Of a DNA stretch of 49,814 nucleotides, positions 16,782 to 25,209 are shown one piece after another. Below the pieces are notes generated by a model. It did not search any database, was not told the DNA's origin, and was given only the letters and a program-made list of their open reading frames with translations. Every line of letters starts with the position of its first letter. The first letter of the stretch is position 1. The translations under genes and the position numbers were made by a program. Source of the stretch: Acidaminococcaceae bacterium (lineage in GTDB: Bacteria; Bacillota; Negativicutes; Acidaminococcales; Acidaminococcaceae); contig CALXRU010000013.1 in assembly GCA_944390935.1 (NCBI GenBank), positions 1 through 49,814 on the forward strand. Direction: 5' to 3'.

Positions 16782-18206
16782 TTACATTAAATACAGCCAG
16801 GTAAGCAGTAAGAAGATAGGGATTAAAATGCCCACGCTCCACAAAAGGTAAGCGAAGAAGGCTGGCACTTTCAGCCCGCGGTTCTGCACAATGGCAACAA
16901 CCATAAAATTCGGCGCATTGCCGATGTAGCTGTTGGCACCCATAAACACAGCGCCCATGGATATTGCCGTCAGCGTTACCGCGCCTTCGGTCATCAGCAT
17001 GGCAGCGTCGCCGCCCGCCATGTTAAAGAAGGCGAGATACGTCGGTGCGTTATCGAGGAAGCCCGAAAGCGCGCCTGTCATCCAGAAATACATGGCGTTG
17101 TTGGCAGTTCCGTCCGGATTCGTCACCAGTGCAACCACCGGCGCAAACGCACCTGCGGCACCGGCTTTTAACATCTCAAGCACCGGCACAATGGTAACAA
17201 AAATGCCGAAGAACAGTTTGCCGACTTCCAGCACCGGTTCCCAGCTGAACTGGTTGGCCTTGCGGATTGCGTCGGGGGTCAGCGCCAGCGAAGCGCCTGC
17301 CGCCGCGAGAAAAATCAAATCGCGCAGCACGCCCTGCCCTGTTAAATGCACGCCCAGCAGCGTAAACTCAACGCCGCTGTCCCAAACGCCAGCCATCAGC
17401 ACGGCGGCAATAATTACGCCCAGCAGCAAAAAATTTACCTTGCCTTCTACGCCGAAGCTTTCCTTCGTGCGCGTGCTTTCAGCCAGCAAAAAGTCGTCCT
17501 TTTCCCTGTTGTACAGCACCGTGTCGGCAATGTAGTAAATTGCAAGCAAAAGCCCGACCGCCGTCAGCATCGGCGCGATTAAATGCTCGGTCGTCCAGAA
17601 GAACTCAACCCCGCGTAAAAAGCCCAAAAACAGCGGCGGGTCGCCCAAAGGCGTTAAGCTGCCTGCAATGTTTGCCACGATGAAGATAAAAAACACAAAG
17701 GTGTGCATTACATAACGGCGGCGTTCGTTAGCCGCAATCAGCGGACGGATTAACAGCATCGCCGCGCCCGTCGTGCCCATAATATTTGCCAGCACCGCAC
17801 CCAGCGCCAAAAAGCCGGTGTTGGTCAGCGGCGTGCCGGTAAAGCTGCTGCGGATGTGGATGCCGCCCGCCACCGTGTACAGCGAGCCGACGAAAATAAT
17901 AAACGGGACGTAATCGCCAATCAGCGCGTGCGCTACGCTGCCCACAGCCACACCGCCGCCGTAAATTACAAAAAGCGGCACTGCTGTTGCCAGCGCCCAG
18001 AACACCGCCACCTTACCGTAGTTGCTGTGCCAGAAATGCGGCACCGCCAGCGGGCACACGGCAATGCACAACAAAATGCCCGCAAACGGCAGCACCCAGC
18101 CGATGGAAAGCTCCGCGCCGTTAAGCCCTGCGGCAAACGCCGGCAGCGGTAAAGCCAGCGCCGTCATAAAAGCCAGAATCGCCCCCAATACTTTTTGTTT
18201 AATCAT
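16782..18206 (-). CDS. NhaD/CitMHS-type sodium:proton antiporter, paralog 2
   Basis: 474 residues, alignable end to end with the protein at 11916-13334. Shared blocks include HTFVFFIFIVANIAGSLTPL, GDPPLFLGFLRGVEFFWTTE and MGANSYIGNAPNFMV. They differ most at the N-terminus and in the loop around residues 240-260. The ATG follows AGGAGGATTTTGAC. A signal-peptide-like start (PAFAAGLNGAELS) is present. Two copies within 5 kb suggest duplication with divergence, perhaps in ion or pH preference. Confidence 0.85.
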   Translation of the reverse strand: MIKQKVLGAILAFMTALALPLPAFAAGLNGAELSIGWVLPFAGILLCIAVCPLAVPHFWHSNYGKVAVFWALATAVPLFVIYGGGVAVGSVAHALIGDYVPFIIFVGSLYTVAGGIHIRSSFTGTPLTNTGFLALGAVLANIMGTTGAAMLLIRPLIAANERRRYVMHTFVFFIFIVANIAGSLTPLGDPPLFLGFLRGVEFFWTTEHLIAPMLTAVGLLLAIYYIADTVLYNREKDDFLLAESTRTKESFGVEGKVNFLLLGVIIAAVLMAGVWDSGVEFTLLGVHLTGQGVLRDLIFLAAAGASLALTPDAIRKANQFSWEPVLEVGKLFFGIFVTIVPVLEMLKAGAAGAFAPVVALVTNPDGTANNAMYFWMTGALSGFLDNAPTYLAFFNMAGGDAAMLMTEGAVTLTAISMGAVFMGANSYIGNAPNFMVVAIVQNRGLKVPAFFAYLLWSVGILIPIFLLLTWLYLM

Positions 18207-18455
18207 GTCAAAATCCTCCTGCGTTTAAAATGCGCGCCGGAAAATTAAGTTTCTCTATTTAAAAATCAATCTTAAATAAGCCTGCGCACCATTATTGTAC
18301 TCGAAGGATTATCGCCGCGTCAATAAGATTCGGACAAATTTTCAGAAAAATTTTTTATTGTGCAACTTCCTTCCTATATATAATATACAAAATTCTATCT
18401 GTCTTTGGCAGGCGGCAAATAAACATCGCCGCTAAGGCGGATAATTGCTTATATA

Positions 18456-18484
18456 TTGACATATTACGCCAACGGTGCTATGCT
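18456..18484 (+). promoter_or_regulatory. Promoter of the Mrp ATPase gene
   Basis: TTGACA (18456-18461), 17-bp spacer, TATGCT (18479-18484). The rest of the 354-bp divergent gap (18207-18560) is AT-rich, with a small CCGC/GCGG hairpin near 18428-18440 and no gene. Confidence 0.65.
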
Positions 18485-18560
18485 GAAATTTATAAGCAGT
18501 AAAAAATTACAATAACGATAAAATTACGGCAGCAAATTGCCAAAACAGGAGGGCAAAATA

Positions 18561-19391
18561 ATGACACAGAACTGCTCGCATAACTGCGAAAGCTGCGGCG
18601 AAAATTGCAGCGAAAGAACGAAGGAAAGCCTTTTGGAAAAACCGAATGAGATGAGCCATATCAAAAAAGTTATCGGCGTTGTCAGCGGCAAGGGCGGCGT
18701 CGGTAAATCGCTCGTTACTTCCCTGCTGGCAGTTCAGGCGCAGCGCAAGGGTTATAAAACCGCCATTCTGGACGCCGATATTACCGGCCCGTCCATCCCT
18801 AAAGCCTTCGGCCTGCACGGCCATGCCGAAGCCAGCGAATGGGGCCTGTTCCCCGTAAAAACCGCCAACGGCATTGAAGTAATGTCGCTGAACCTTTTGA
18901 TGAAAAACGAAACCGACCCTGTTGTATGGCGCGGCCCGCTGATTTCCGGCGCGGTTAAACAGTTCTGGACGGACGTTGTGTGGGGCGATGTTGATTACAT
19001 GTTCATCGACATGCCGCCCGGCACCGGCGATGTGGCGTTGACGGTGTTCCAGTCCATCCCTGTGGACGGCGTGGTAATTGTTGCTTCGCCGCAGGAGCTT
19101 GTAGGCATGATTGTGGAAAAAGCCGTTAACATGGCTAAATTAATGGACGTGCCGGTGCTGGCGCTGGTTGAAAACATGAGCTATATCACCTGTCCGGACT
19201 GCGGCAAGGAAATCCGCGTATTCGGCGAAAGCCATATCGACGAAATTGCCGTAAAGCACGGCGTTGACACTGTTGCCAAGCTGCCGATTGACCCGGCACT
19301 TGCAGCCGCCTGCGACGCAGGGACGATTGAAAACTTTACCGGCGCATGGCTGGACGGCGTACTTGCCAAAGTAACCGCAGAAAACAAATAA
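18561..19391 (+). CDS. Mrp/ApbC (NBP35-like) P-loop ATPase, Fe-S carrier
   Basis: 276 residues of the MinD-like Mrp family, which carries and inserts iron-sulfur clusters. The start at 18561 follows CAGGAGGG; an upstream in-frame TTG has no SD. The deviant Walker A GKGGVGKS is at 43-50, and Walker B FIDMPPGTGD near 148-157. CPDCGK (Cys210, Cys213) is the bridging-cluster motif of the dimer. Residues 1-16 carry four cysteines (5, 9, 12, 16), reminiscent of the N-terminal ferredoxin-like cluster of NBP35. There is no N-terminal MIP18 (DUF59) domain. Own promoter and terminator. Confidence 0.92.
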   Translation: MTQNCSHNCESCGENCSERTKESLLEKPNEMSHIKKVIGVVSGKGGVGKSLVTSLLAVQAQRKGYKTAILDADITGPSIPKAFGLHGHAEASEWGLFPVKTANGIEVMSLNLLMKNETDPVVWRGPLISGAVKQFWTDVVWGDVDYMFIDMPPGTGDVALTVFQSIPVDGVVIVASPQELVGMIVEKAVNMAKLMDVPVLALVENMSYITCPDCGKEIRVFGESHIDEIAVKHGVDTVAKLPIDPALAAACDAGTIENFTGAWLDGVLAKVTAENK

Positions 19392-19398
19392 CGCAAAC

Positions 19399-19446
19399 AA
19401 AAAAAGCAATTATTGTCCCAATTTAAGGATAGTAATTGCTTTTTTA
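19399..19446. terminator. Bidirectional terminator
   Basis: Stem AAAAAAGCAATTA / near-complementary AGTAATTGCTTTTTT around a roughly 18-nt loop, between the Mrp gene (plus) and the small membrane protein (minus). Confidence 0.75.
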
Positions 19447-19456
19447 GTTTAAAAAT

Positions 19457-19816
19457 TTACTTAAAAAAGCCAAATACCTGCGCGCAGATGCCAACCACTA
19501 CCAAAACGCCCGTAATAATTCTGATAATATTTATCAGGCTTTTACCGGCGTTTTTATTTATTTCTGCCGCATAATAGGTAAACAAATGCCAGTTAAACAG
19601 CCATAAAATACCGGCAGGCAAAATTAAGCCGTGGTCTTTAAAAATGCCGTAAGCAATTAACGCCACGCTGATAATGTTCAAAAAGTTGCTGAACACAAAC
19701 AAATAATATTTAAGCGTACTTACAAACATTGCGCTGTTATATTTTTTCAGCTGCTTTACTGAGCGGTAAGCCTGGTCAAGGCAAATTACCATCACTAATA
19801 CTAATCCTAAACTCAT
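19457..19816 (-). CDS. Hypothetical membrane protein (119 aa)
   Basis: About four hydrophobic segments (1-15, 34-62, 66-86, 95-117) and a basic cytoplasmic stretch (YRSVKQLKKY). I do not recognise a family. The ATG follows AGGATTAGAAG. It is immediately upstream of the terminator shared with the Mrp gene, and 27 bp after the next small membrane protein on the same strand, so the two may be co-transcribed. Confidence 0.7.
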   Translation of the reverse strand: MSLGLVLVMVICLDQAYRSVKQLKKYNSAMFVSTLKYYLFVFSNFLNIISVALIAYGIFKDHGLILPAGILWLFNWHLFTYYAAEINKNAGKSLINIIRIITGVLVVVGICAQVFGFFK

Positions 19817-19843
19817 CTTCTAATCCTAAAAAATGCCTTTCTG

Positions 19844-20137
19844 TCATGCATTATCATGAATAATCCCGTTTTCAATTAAATACTGTCTGGTTTCTTCATT
19901 TGCATAAGTAAATCTTTTTTCCATTAAATCTTTAATATAAAGTTTGTTATAAAAAGCTGCAAAAATTGCAAAAAATATCCACGCTCCAAAACATCCACCA
20001 ATAAATCCTATTAGCGCTCCTTTTAAATCTCCACGAAACATGGCTGGAAAAAATCCAAAAAATAAAGTTGTCCAAGAGTAACCGGTTGGAGATGTTTTTA
20101 TAACCCCCGTATCAATATTTTTTAATGTTACTTTCAT
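19844..20137 (-). CDS. Small membrane protein with SWTTLFFGFFPA motif (97 aa)
   Basis: Residues 1-20 form a short beta-like polar region (KVTLKNIDTGVIKTSPTGYS). Then comes WTTLFFGFFPAMFRGDLKGA and a glycine-rich helix, followed by a second membrane helix and a polar tail. Small proteins with this 'W-T-FFGFFPA-FRGD' signature are widespread and uncharacterised in many bacteria. The start at 20137 has AAGGAG at good spacing; an ATG three codons earlier touches the SD. Confidence 0.75.
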   Translation of the reverse strand: MKVTLKNIDTGVIKTSPTGYSWTTLFFGFFPAMFRGDLKGALIGFIGGCFGAWIFFAIFAAFYNKLYIKDLMEKRFTYANEETRQYLIENGIIHDNA

Positions 20138-20222
20138 ATTTAACATCTCCTTTATTTAAAAAATATATAATTTATTCGCTTATATTTTTTATTGCTTTAT
20201 CTTAAACTGTCTTTTTAAAATA

Positions 20223-20933
20223 TTAACCGCCATATCTGTTTCTTATTTTTTGAATATGCTCTTGTTTTTTTGTATTATCTAATTGTGTAAAGGGATACAA
20301 AATATCATAAATTGAATCAATTTTTTCAGCAGAAAATTTGTTAATTGATCCAGCAATATTCCTTCTAACGGAAATATTAACTTGATCTCTATGAATAACA
20401 AAATGATTATTGCTTATTAATTCAATCTTTTTTAACGAACATCTATTACTAAAAATTACATAAGAATATATATCTGATAACTTTTGTTTTATTATTAAAT
20501 TCAAATATTTTATATGAATTTGATTTTGAATAATCGGATTAAAAAATTTATGCTTTTCAATTCCTCGCTTACCGGCTGGTAAAGTTTGTGTCCAATATTT
20601 ATTTCTTTCAGCCCCAAAAATCCAACCACTATAATTTTTTGACTCAAAAATAAAAATTCCACTTTCATGCAAAAGCATCAAATCTATTTCTGTATATTCC
20701 CCGTTAGGTTTTGGTATATAACAATTAAATAAAAATCGCTTATATCCCGCTATACCTTTCAAATCGCAATACAGATAATATTCTCCTAAATTACCTTTAT
20801 CAAATTTCACAGAAAAATATGATTTGTGTGTTTGTAAATAGTAATCTGTAGATTTGTAATTTTTAATTTCATTTAAATGATAAATTACAAAACAAATTAA
20901 TAAAACTAAAATAATTATTTCTGTTCCATTCAT
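20223..20933 (-). CDS. NERD-domain (nuclease-related) membrane-anchored protein
   Basis: 236 residues. One N-terminal membrane helix (about 4-20) is followed by a NERD domain (about 45-160) with GNLGEYYLYCDL, TEIDLMLLHESGIFIFESKN and a conserved W. The E..D..E-x-K pattern of the restriction-like nuclease fold is kept (EID...ESK). The C-terminal part is less conserved. Coding sequence is much more AT-rich than the neighbouring SDR and kinase genes, suggesting acquisition. Some NERD proteins occur near defence or mobile regions, but no partner gene is visible here. Confidence 0.85.
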   Translation of the reverse strand: MNGTEIIILVLLICFVIYHLNEIKNYKSTDYYLQTHKSYFSVKFDKGNLGEYYLYCDLKGIAGYKRFLFNCYIPKPNGEYTEIDLMLLHESGIFIFESKNYSGWIFGAERNKYWTQTLPAGKRGIEKHKFFNPIIQNQIHIKYLNLIIKQKLSDIYSYVIFSNRCSLKKIELISNNHFVIHRDQVNISVRRNIAGSINKFSAEKIDSIYDILYPFTQLDNTKKQEHIQKIRNRYGG

Positions 20934-20957
20934 CGTTTACCCTACTATAATATATTT

Positions 20958-21707
20958 TTATTTTGCCGTTAAGCCGCCGTCCACGGCGATGATAGTGCCG
21001 GTCATAAAGCTGTTGGCGGGCGAAAGTAACGAGCAGATTACATGTGCGACTTCTTCTGCTTTACCGATGCGCCCCATGGGGTACGCTTCCGCCACGTCAG
21101 CCAGCGTATAGCTGCCATTTGCCGCTGCAAGCTGTTTTTGCAAAAGCGGCGTATCCACATCCGCCGGGCAGACGCAGTTAACACGCAGGCGCGGCGCTGT
21201 ATCCAGCGCCAGGGCGCGGGTAAACGCAACCACTGCCCCTTTGCTGGCGCAGTAAGCAGCACAGCCGTAGTTGCCGCTTATACCTGCGTCCGAAGCGACG
21301 TTTACCACCGCGCCCGCTGCCGCAAAATGCGGCAGCAGCGCCTGCGTTAAAAACACCGTGCCTTTTACGTTCACGTTAAAAATTTCATCAAACTGCTGCT
21401 CTGTCAGCATTTCCATACTTTGCTCACTGTAAATGCCTGCGCTGTTTACCAAAAAGTCAACGGCGCCGGCTTTTTTTATCTGCGCCGCCGCGCTTTGGCA
21501 ATCGCTTACCCTGCTCACATCACAGGCAATAAAATGCACTTTATCCGCGTAAGCGTTTTGCAGTTCAGCCAAAAGCTGCGGCTGCTCGTGCCGTGCCAAA
21601 AGCCAAACTTCCGCGCCATCCGCCAGCAGCGTTTTTGCCGCTGCCAGGCCGATGCCGCTGGTGCCGCCGCTGATTACCGCGCGTTTACCTTCACATCCGT
21701 AATTCAT
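20958..21707 (-). CDS. SDR-family NAD(P)-dependent oxidoreductase
   Basis: 249 residues, classical short-chain dehydrogenase. The cofactor loop SGGTSGIG is at about 13-20, NSAGIY is the NNAG-type motif, the catalytic Ser lies in VASDAG, and the catalytic Tyr and Lys are in YCASK. The end GTIIAVDGGLTAK is typical of FabG-like members. The ATG at 21707 has AAGG at 9 nt; an ATG three codons earlier is possible. It overlaps the end of the kinase gene by 17 bp, so it is translationally coupled to the two-component system. Substrate unknown. Confidence 0.9.
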   Translation of the reverse strand: MNYGCEGKRAVISGGTSGIGLAAAKTLLADGAEVWLLARHEQPQLLAELQNAYADKVHFIACDVSRVSDCQSAAAQIKKAGAVDFLVNSAGIYSEQSMEMLTEQQFDEIFNVNVKGTVFLTQALLPHFAAAGAVVNVASDAGISGNYGCAAYCASKGAVVAFTRALALDTAPRLRVNCVCPADVDTPLLQKQLAAANGSYTLADVAEAYPMGRIGKAEEVAHVICSLLSPANSFMTGTIIAVDGGLTAK

Positions 21708-23223
21708 CTTCCGCATCCTTTCTTTCCGGCGGCAAAACCATAATTACCGTGGTTTCTTCGCCGGGTATGCTTTCCATACTTACCTTTATGTCGTGGCGCA
21801 GGGCAATTTCCCGGGCAATAGCCAACCCCAGCCCGCTGCCGTTTTTATTGGTTTCGCCGCGCGTTTTGTAAAAGCGCTCAAACACATAGGGCAAATCCTC
21901 CTGCTTAACGCCGCTACCGTGGTCCGTCACCGTCAGGCGGTCGCTGCGCAGGCACAGCTCAACCTTGCCGCCTTCGTGGCTGAACTTAATGCTGTTGTCC
22001 AGAAAAATCATCAGCATCTGGCGCAGGCGTCCGTAGTCGCCCTCAATAAGGTACAGGTTTTTGTCCAGCTGCAAATCAACCTGCACATTCTTTTGCTGCC
22101 CAAGGTGCTTGCTCGCGCGGGCAGCGTCCTGTACAACGTCGCACAAATTGATGACTTCCTTCTCAATCGGGAAGTCCGCATTCTGCAAGCGCGAAAGGTC
22201 TAGCAAATCGTTAATCAGCCGCTGCAAAAACAGGCTTTCGCTCAGCATTTGCTTGTAATACTGCTCAACTTCGGCAGGGTCGGTAACAACTTTGTCGTTC
22301 AATGCCTCCAGGCTTCCGCGGATAACCGTTACCGGCGTGCGCAGTTCGTGCGATATGTTGGCGATAAAGCTGCGGCGCAGTTTTTCCAGCTTGCGCCCGG
22401 CTTCGTCGGCGTCCAGCAGGCGGTCGCCCAGTTCGTCCAAAGTATCCGCCAAAGCGCCGATTTCGTCGTTCTGCTTGATGTTGCAGCGCTCGGTGTAATC
22501 ATGTTCTGCCATTTTGTGCGCCACTGCCTTCATGCGGTTCAGCGGTTTGGTAAACTTCCAACTGAACAGTACGCTGAGCAGCGATACCAACAGCAACGCT
22601 ATCGCACAGGACAGCAGCAGAATTTTTACGCCTTCCCACGTGGCAGACTGCAAGCCCTGCACCGGGTAGTGCAAAAGCACAACGGCGCGGATGCTGCCGC
22701 TTTCATCGTACACCGGAGCGGCCGCACACAGCATAATCTCCTCGCGTACGGGGTTAAAATCTTCAGACACCGATACCGTGCCTTTAAAAGCGGTTTCCAC
22801 GCAGTTTTTTGTTACGTCCGGCAGCTCGCTGAACTCAATGCTGCGCACGGGCGGCTCCGGCTTCTGCGGAGGCAGTTCCATGCCCTGCTCCAGCATACGG
22901 CGGTGGTGCCCCATGCGGTGATGCATACGCTGCGGCAGTTTTAAATCGCGGCTTTCGTCAACCACCCACACGTCTTCCATGGTGATGTTGTTGATGTAGC
23001 TGATAAAACGCGTGTTGGCAATGCCGCCGCGCTCCTCCAGCCAGCGGGCGTTTTCGCTCAGCACCTCGGCAATCCGCACGGCGCGCTGCTGCAATTCCGT
23101 CCGTTTCATATCAATGGTATGCGCGCGGAAAAAATGCGCAAAACTGCCGCCCACCACCAGCGCGAACACCAGCAGCACCGCTGCAAAATATAAAGTCAGC
23201 TTTAAAGCTATTTTGTTATGCAT
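21691..23223 (-). CDS. Sensor histidine kinase with Met/His-rich periplasmic loop
   Basis: 510 residues. TM1 is about 8-30. A periplasmic region to about 190 carries HHRMGHHRRMLEQGMELPP (several His and Met). Then TM2, a HAMP domain, the HisKA H-box FIANISHELRTPV (phospho-His near 292), and N-, G1- and G2-boxes ending in GSGLGLAIAREIA. The start at 23223 overlaps the regulator stop (ATGCATAA) with GGAGAAAG upstream. The His/Met-rich loop could bind a soft or transition metal, or a His-rich partner; this is inference. Operon order: regulator, kinase, SDR. Confidence 0.95.
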   Translation of the reverse strand: MHNKIALKLTLYFAAVLLVFALVVGGSFAHFFRAHTIDMKRTELQQRAVRIAEVLSENARWLEERGGIANTRFISYINNITMEDVWVVDESRDLKLPQRMHHRMGHHRRMLEQGMELPPQKPEPPVRSIEFSELPDVTKNCVETAFKGTVSVSEDFNPVREEIMLCAAAPVYDESGSIRAVVLLHYPVQGLQSATWEGVKILLLSCAIALLLVSLLSVLFSWKFTKPLNRMKAVAHKMAEHDYTERCNIKQNDEIGALADTLDELGDRLLDADEAGRKLEKLRRSFIANISHELRTPVTVIRGSLEALNDKVVTDPAEVEQYYKQMLSESLFLQRLINDLLDLSRLQNADFPIEKEVINLCDVVQDAARASKHLGQQKNVQVDLQLDKNLYLIEGDYGRLRQMLMIFLDNSIKFSHEGGKVELCLRSDRLTVTDHGSGVKQEDLPYVFERFYKTRGETNKNGSGLGLAIAREIALRHDIKVSMESIPGEETTVIMVLPPERKDAEDELRM

Positions 23224-23923
23224 TTGCTTTCTCCTCAAACCGGTAGCCTACGCCCCAGATGGTTTTAATCTCCCAGCCGGGGTGTTCAATTTTATCCAGC
23301 TTGGCGCGCATGCGCTTAATGTGCGAATCCACCGTGCGGCTGTCGCCGTAGTAATCGTAGCCCCACAGGCTGTCCAAAAGGTTATCGCGCGAGAACACCT
23401 TGCTGCTGTTTTTGGCAAGCGTCCACAAAAGCTCAACCTCTTTTTTGGTCAGCGCCACTTCCTCGCCGCCCACGGTTACAGCGTACTTGTCCAAATCAAT
23501 CACTAAATTATCGTAGCTGTACGTGTTGCGGTTTACTTCCTCACGCGGCTGCATGCGGCGCAAAATCGCGCGCACACGCGCCATAACTTCGCCTGCGCTG
23601 AAGGGTTTGATTATATAATCATCCGCACCGATGTCAAGGCCCATAATTTTTTCAAAATCTTCGCCGCGCGCGGTGACCATAATTACCGGCACCAGCGATT
23701 TGGCACGCAGCTGGCGGCAAACTTCAAAGCCGTCCATTTTGGGCATCATCACGTCCAGCAGCACCATGGCAATATCGGCTTCGTTATCGCGGAACAGGCG
23801 CAAAGCTTCCTCGCCGTCCAGCGCCACAATCGGCTCAAAACCCTCCTTGCGCGCATAATTGGATAAAATTGAAGTAATCTGTTTATTGTCATCAGCAATC
23901 AGCATTTTTGCCACTGCCATCAT
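23216..23923 (-). CDS. OmpR/PhoB-family response regulator
   Basis: 235 residues. The receiver domain (about 6-120) has DDN at 11-13, phospho-acceptor Asp57 (MVLLDVMMPKMDG), the MVTAR switch and the IKPF lysine. The C-terminal winged helix (about 135-232) reads LTKKEVELLWTLAKN ... RTVDSHIKRMRAKL ... IWGVGYRFE. First gene of a regulator-kinase-SDR operon. The divergent gene at 24162 is its likely target, because two tandem 11-bp repeats lie before it. Exact start (first or second ATG) is uncertain. Confidence 0.95.
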   Translation of the reverse strand: MMAVAKMLIADDNKQITSILSNYARKEGFEPIVALDGEEALRLFRDNEADIAMVLLDVMMPKMDGFEVCRQLRAKSLVPVIMVTARGEDFEKIMGLDIGADDYIIKPFSAGEVMARVRAILRRMQPREEVNRNTYSYDNLVIDLDKYAVTVGGEEVALTKKEVELLWTLAKNSSKVFSRDNLLDSLWGYDYYGDSRTVDSHIKRMRAKLDKIEHPGWEIKTIWGVGYRFEEKANA

Positions 23924-24074
23924 CCTTTCACAAAGAGCTACCTATATTATACAACCAAATCCCTTGTTTTTAAAAGTTTAAGGTGATGCAGATGGCTTGC
24001 CGATTATTTTTGCGTTATAATAATAACAGGCAAATGCAGAAAATTTGTGCCAAAACTGCCCGAAAATAAATTAT

Positions 24075-24096
24075 TTTTGCCATAATTTTGCCATAA
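24075..24096 (+). promoter_or_regulatory. Tandem 11-bp direct repeats, probable OmpR-type regulator site
   Basis: TTTTGCCATAA occurs twice without a gap (24075-24085, 24086-24096). Direct repeats at one helical turn are how OmpR/PhoB dimers bind. They sit 8 bp before the likely -10 TACAAT (24105-24110), replacing the -35 box, as in activator-dependent promoters. Confidence 0.65.
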
Positions 24097-24161
24097 CCAT
24101 CCTGTACAATACAGATAAGCTAAAAAGTAACCACACAGATAAATTAAAGGAGTGACCAGAT

Positions 24162-24752
24162 ATGTTGAAAAGCAAATTGATGAAATCTTTAGTTGTTGCC
24201 GGTTTAATCTGCGCCACCAGCGTACCGGTTTTTGCGGCTGAACAGCCCGAAGCCCCACAGCCGACCATGCGCGAAAGGGTAGAACAGATTTTACACGAAG
24301 ACGATAACAATGTACGCCGCCCGATTCCGCGCCCCGCACGCCGCGGCCCCCAACTGACGGAAGAACAGCGCCAGGCACGCGAAGCAGCACGCATGGCGTG
24401 GATGGAAATGACGCCGCAGCAGAAATTTGAACAGCGCCAGCAAATGCGCGAAGACTTTTTGGCACAGCTGCCGGCTGAAAAACGCGCCGCCATTGAACAA
24501 CGTGCCGCTGAAGCCAAGGCTAAATGGGACAGCATGACCGAAGAACAAAAACAGGATGCTATGCGCGATATGTTCCGCAGCTTCCGCCACCGCGACGGCT
24601 TTAAACTGCACCACGGTTACGGCCCAGGCCACGGACGCGGCTGGCACTGCGACGGACCGCGTGACCGCGACCGCCACTACGACCGTTACCACCATGACGG
24701 ACACTGCGATTGGGGCGACCGCTGCCCGTACTACGAGGATGACAAAAACTAA
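24162..24752 (+). CDS. Spy/CpxP-like periplasmic protein with His-rich C-terminus
   Basis: 196 residues. The signal peptide is 1-25 (ending PVFAA). The central part is charged and helical, with LTEEQRQAREAARM, MTPQQKFEQRQQMRE and MTEEQKQDAMRDMF, resembling the Q/R-rich helices and LTxxQ motifs of Spy/CpxP chaperones. The last 55 residues are packed with His, Asp, Gly, Tyr and Cys (HGYGPGHGRGWHCDG and similar), fit for metal binding. The ATG follows AAAGGAGTG. It is divergent from the two-component operon and likely controlled by it, as cpxP or spy are by their systems. No exact family assignment is possible by eye. Confidence 0.8.
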   Translation: MLKSKLMKSLVVAGLICATSVPVFAAEQPEAPQPTMRERVEQILHEDDNNVRRPIPRPARRGPQLTEEQRQAREAARMAWMEMTPQQKFEQRQQMREDFLAQLPAEKRAAIEQRAAEAKAKWDSMTEEQKQDAMRDMFRSFRHRDGFKLHHGYGPGHGRGWHCDGPRDRDRHYDRYHHDGHCDWGDRCPYYEDDKN

Positions 24753-24855
24753 TCCTCTCTTTTAAAAAGCCTAACCTTTAACATAACTAATCCAAATCCA
24801 ACTTTCCCCATATTTTAAGCTAAAACTAATCCATAACCTTTCCCCTCCGATAAAA

Positions 24856-24897
24856 TAAAAATCACGGTTGATACAACAGTATCGTCCGTGATTTTTT
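24856..24897. terminator. Bidirectional terminator
   Basis: AATCACGG / CCGTGATT outer stem with GATAC / GTATC inner stem and loop AACA, with A and T runs on both sides. It separates the His-rich gene (plus) from the antitoxin gene (minus). Confidence 0.85.
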
Positions 24898-24908
24898 ATG
24901 TAATTTAT

Positions 24909-25208
24909 TTACAACGACGCCACTCGGATTGTTTTGCCCATGGCATGCAAAATTTTGAAAATATTATTTAAACTGGGATTTATTTTGCCGTTTTCAATTT
25001 TAGCTATTGTTGATTGGGCAATGCCTGTTTTCTGGCTTAAATCTGTTTGCGTTAAATTATTGGCTTTTCTCGCTTCAACAATTTGCAGTAAAAAATCTGC
25101 TCGTTCTTTAATTATAGCCAGGTCTTCAGGCGTATATATTTCATTAAAAAAGTCATCAATATTTGAACCTACATATTTATCATTTACTTTAACATCTTTA
25201 TCAGCCAT
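24909..25208 (-). CDS. HigA-like XRE antitoxin
   Basis: 99 residues. An acidic N-terminal stretch is followed by a helix-turn-helix at about 40-95 (ARKANNLTQTDLSQKTGIAQ, then STIAKIENGKINPSLN). The ATG at 25208 has GGAG 8 nt upstream; an in-frame GTG at 25217 is closer and less likely. It begins one base after the toxin stop, so the toxin comes first, the HigBA order. Expected to bind the toxin and repress the operon. Confidence 0.88.
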   Translation of the reverse strand: MADKDVKVNDKYVGSNIDDFFNEIYTPEDLAIIKERADFLLQIVEARKANNLTQTDLSQKTGIAQSTIAKIENGKINPSLNNIFKILHAMGKTIRVASL

Positions 25209-25209
25209 T

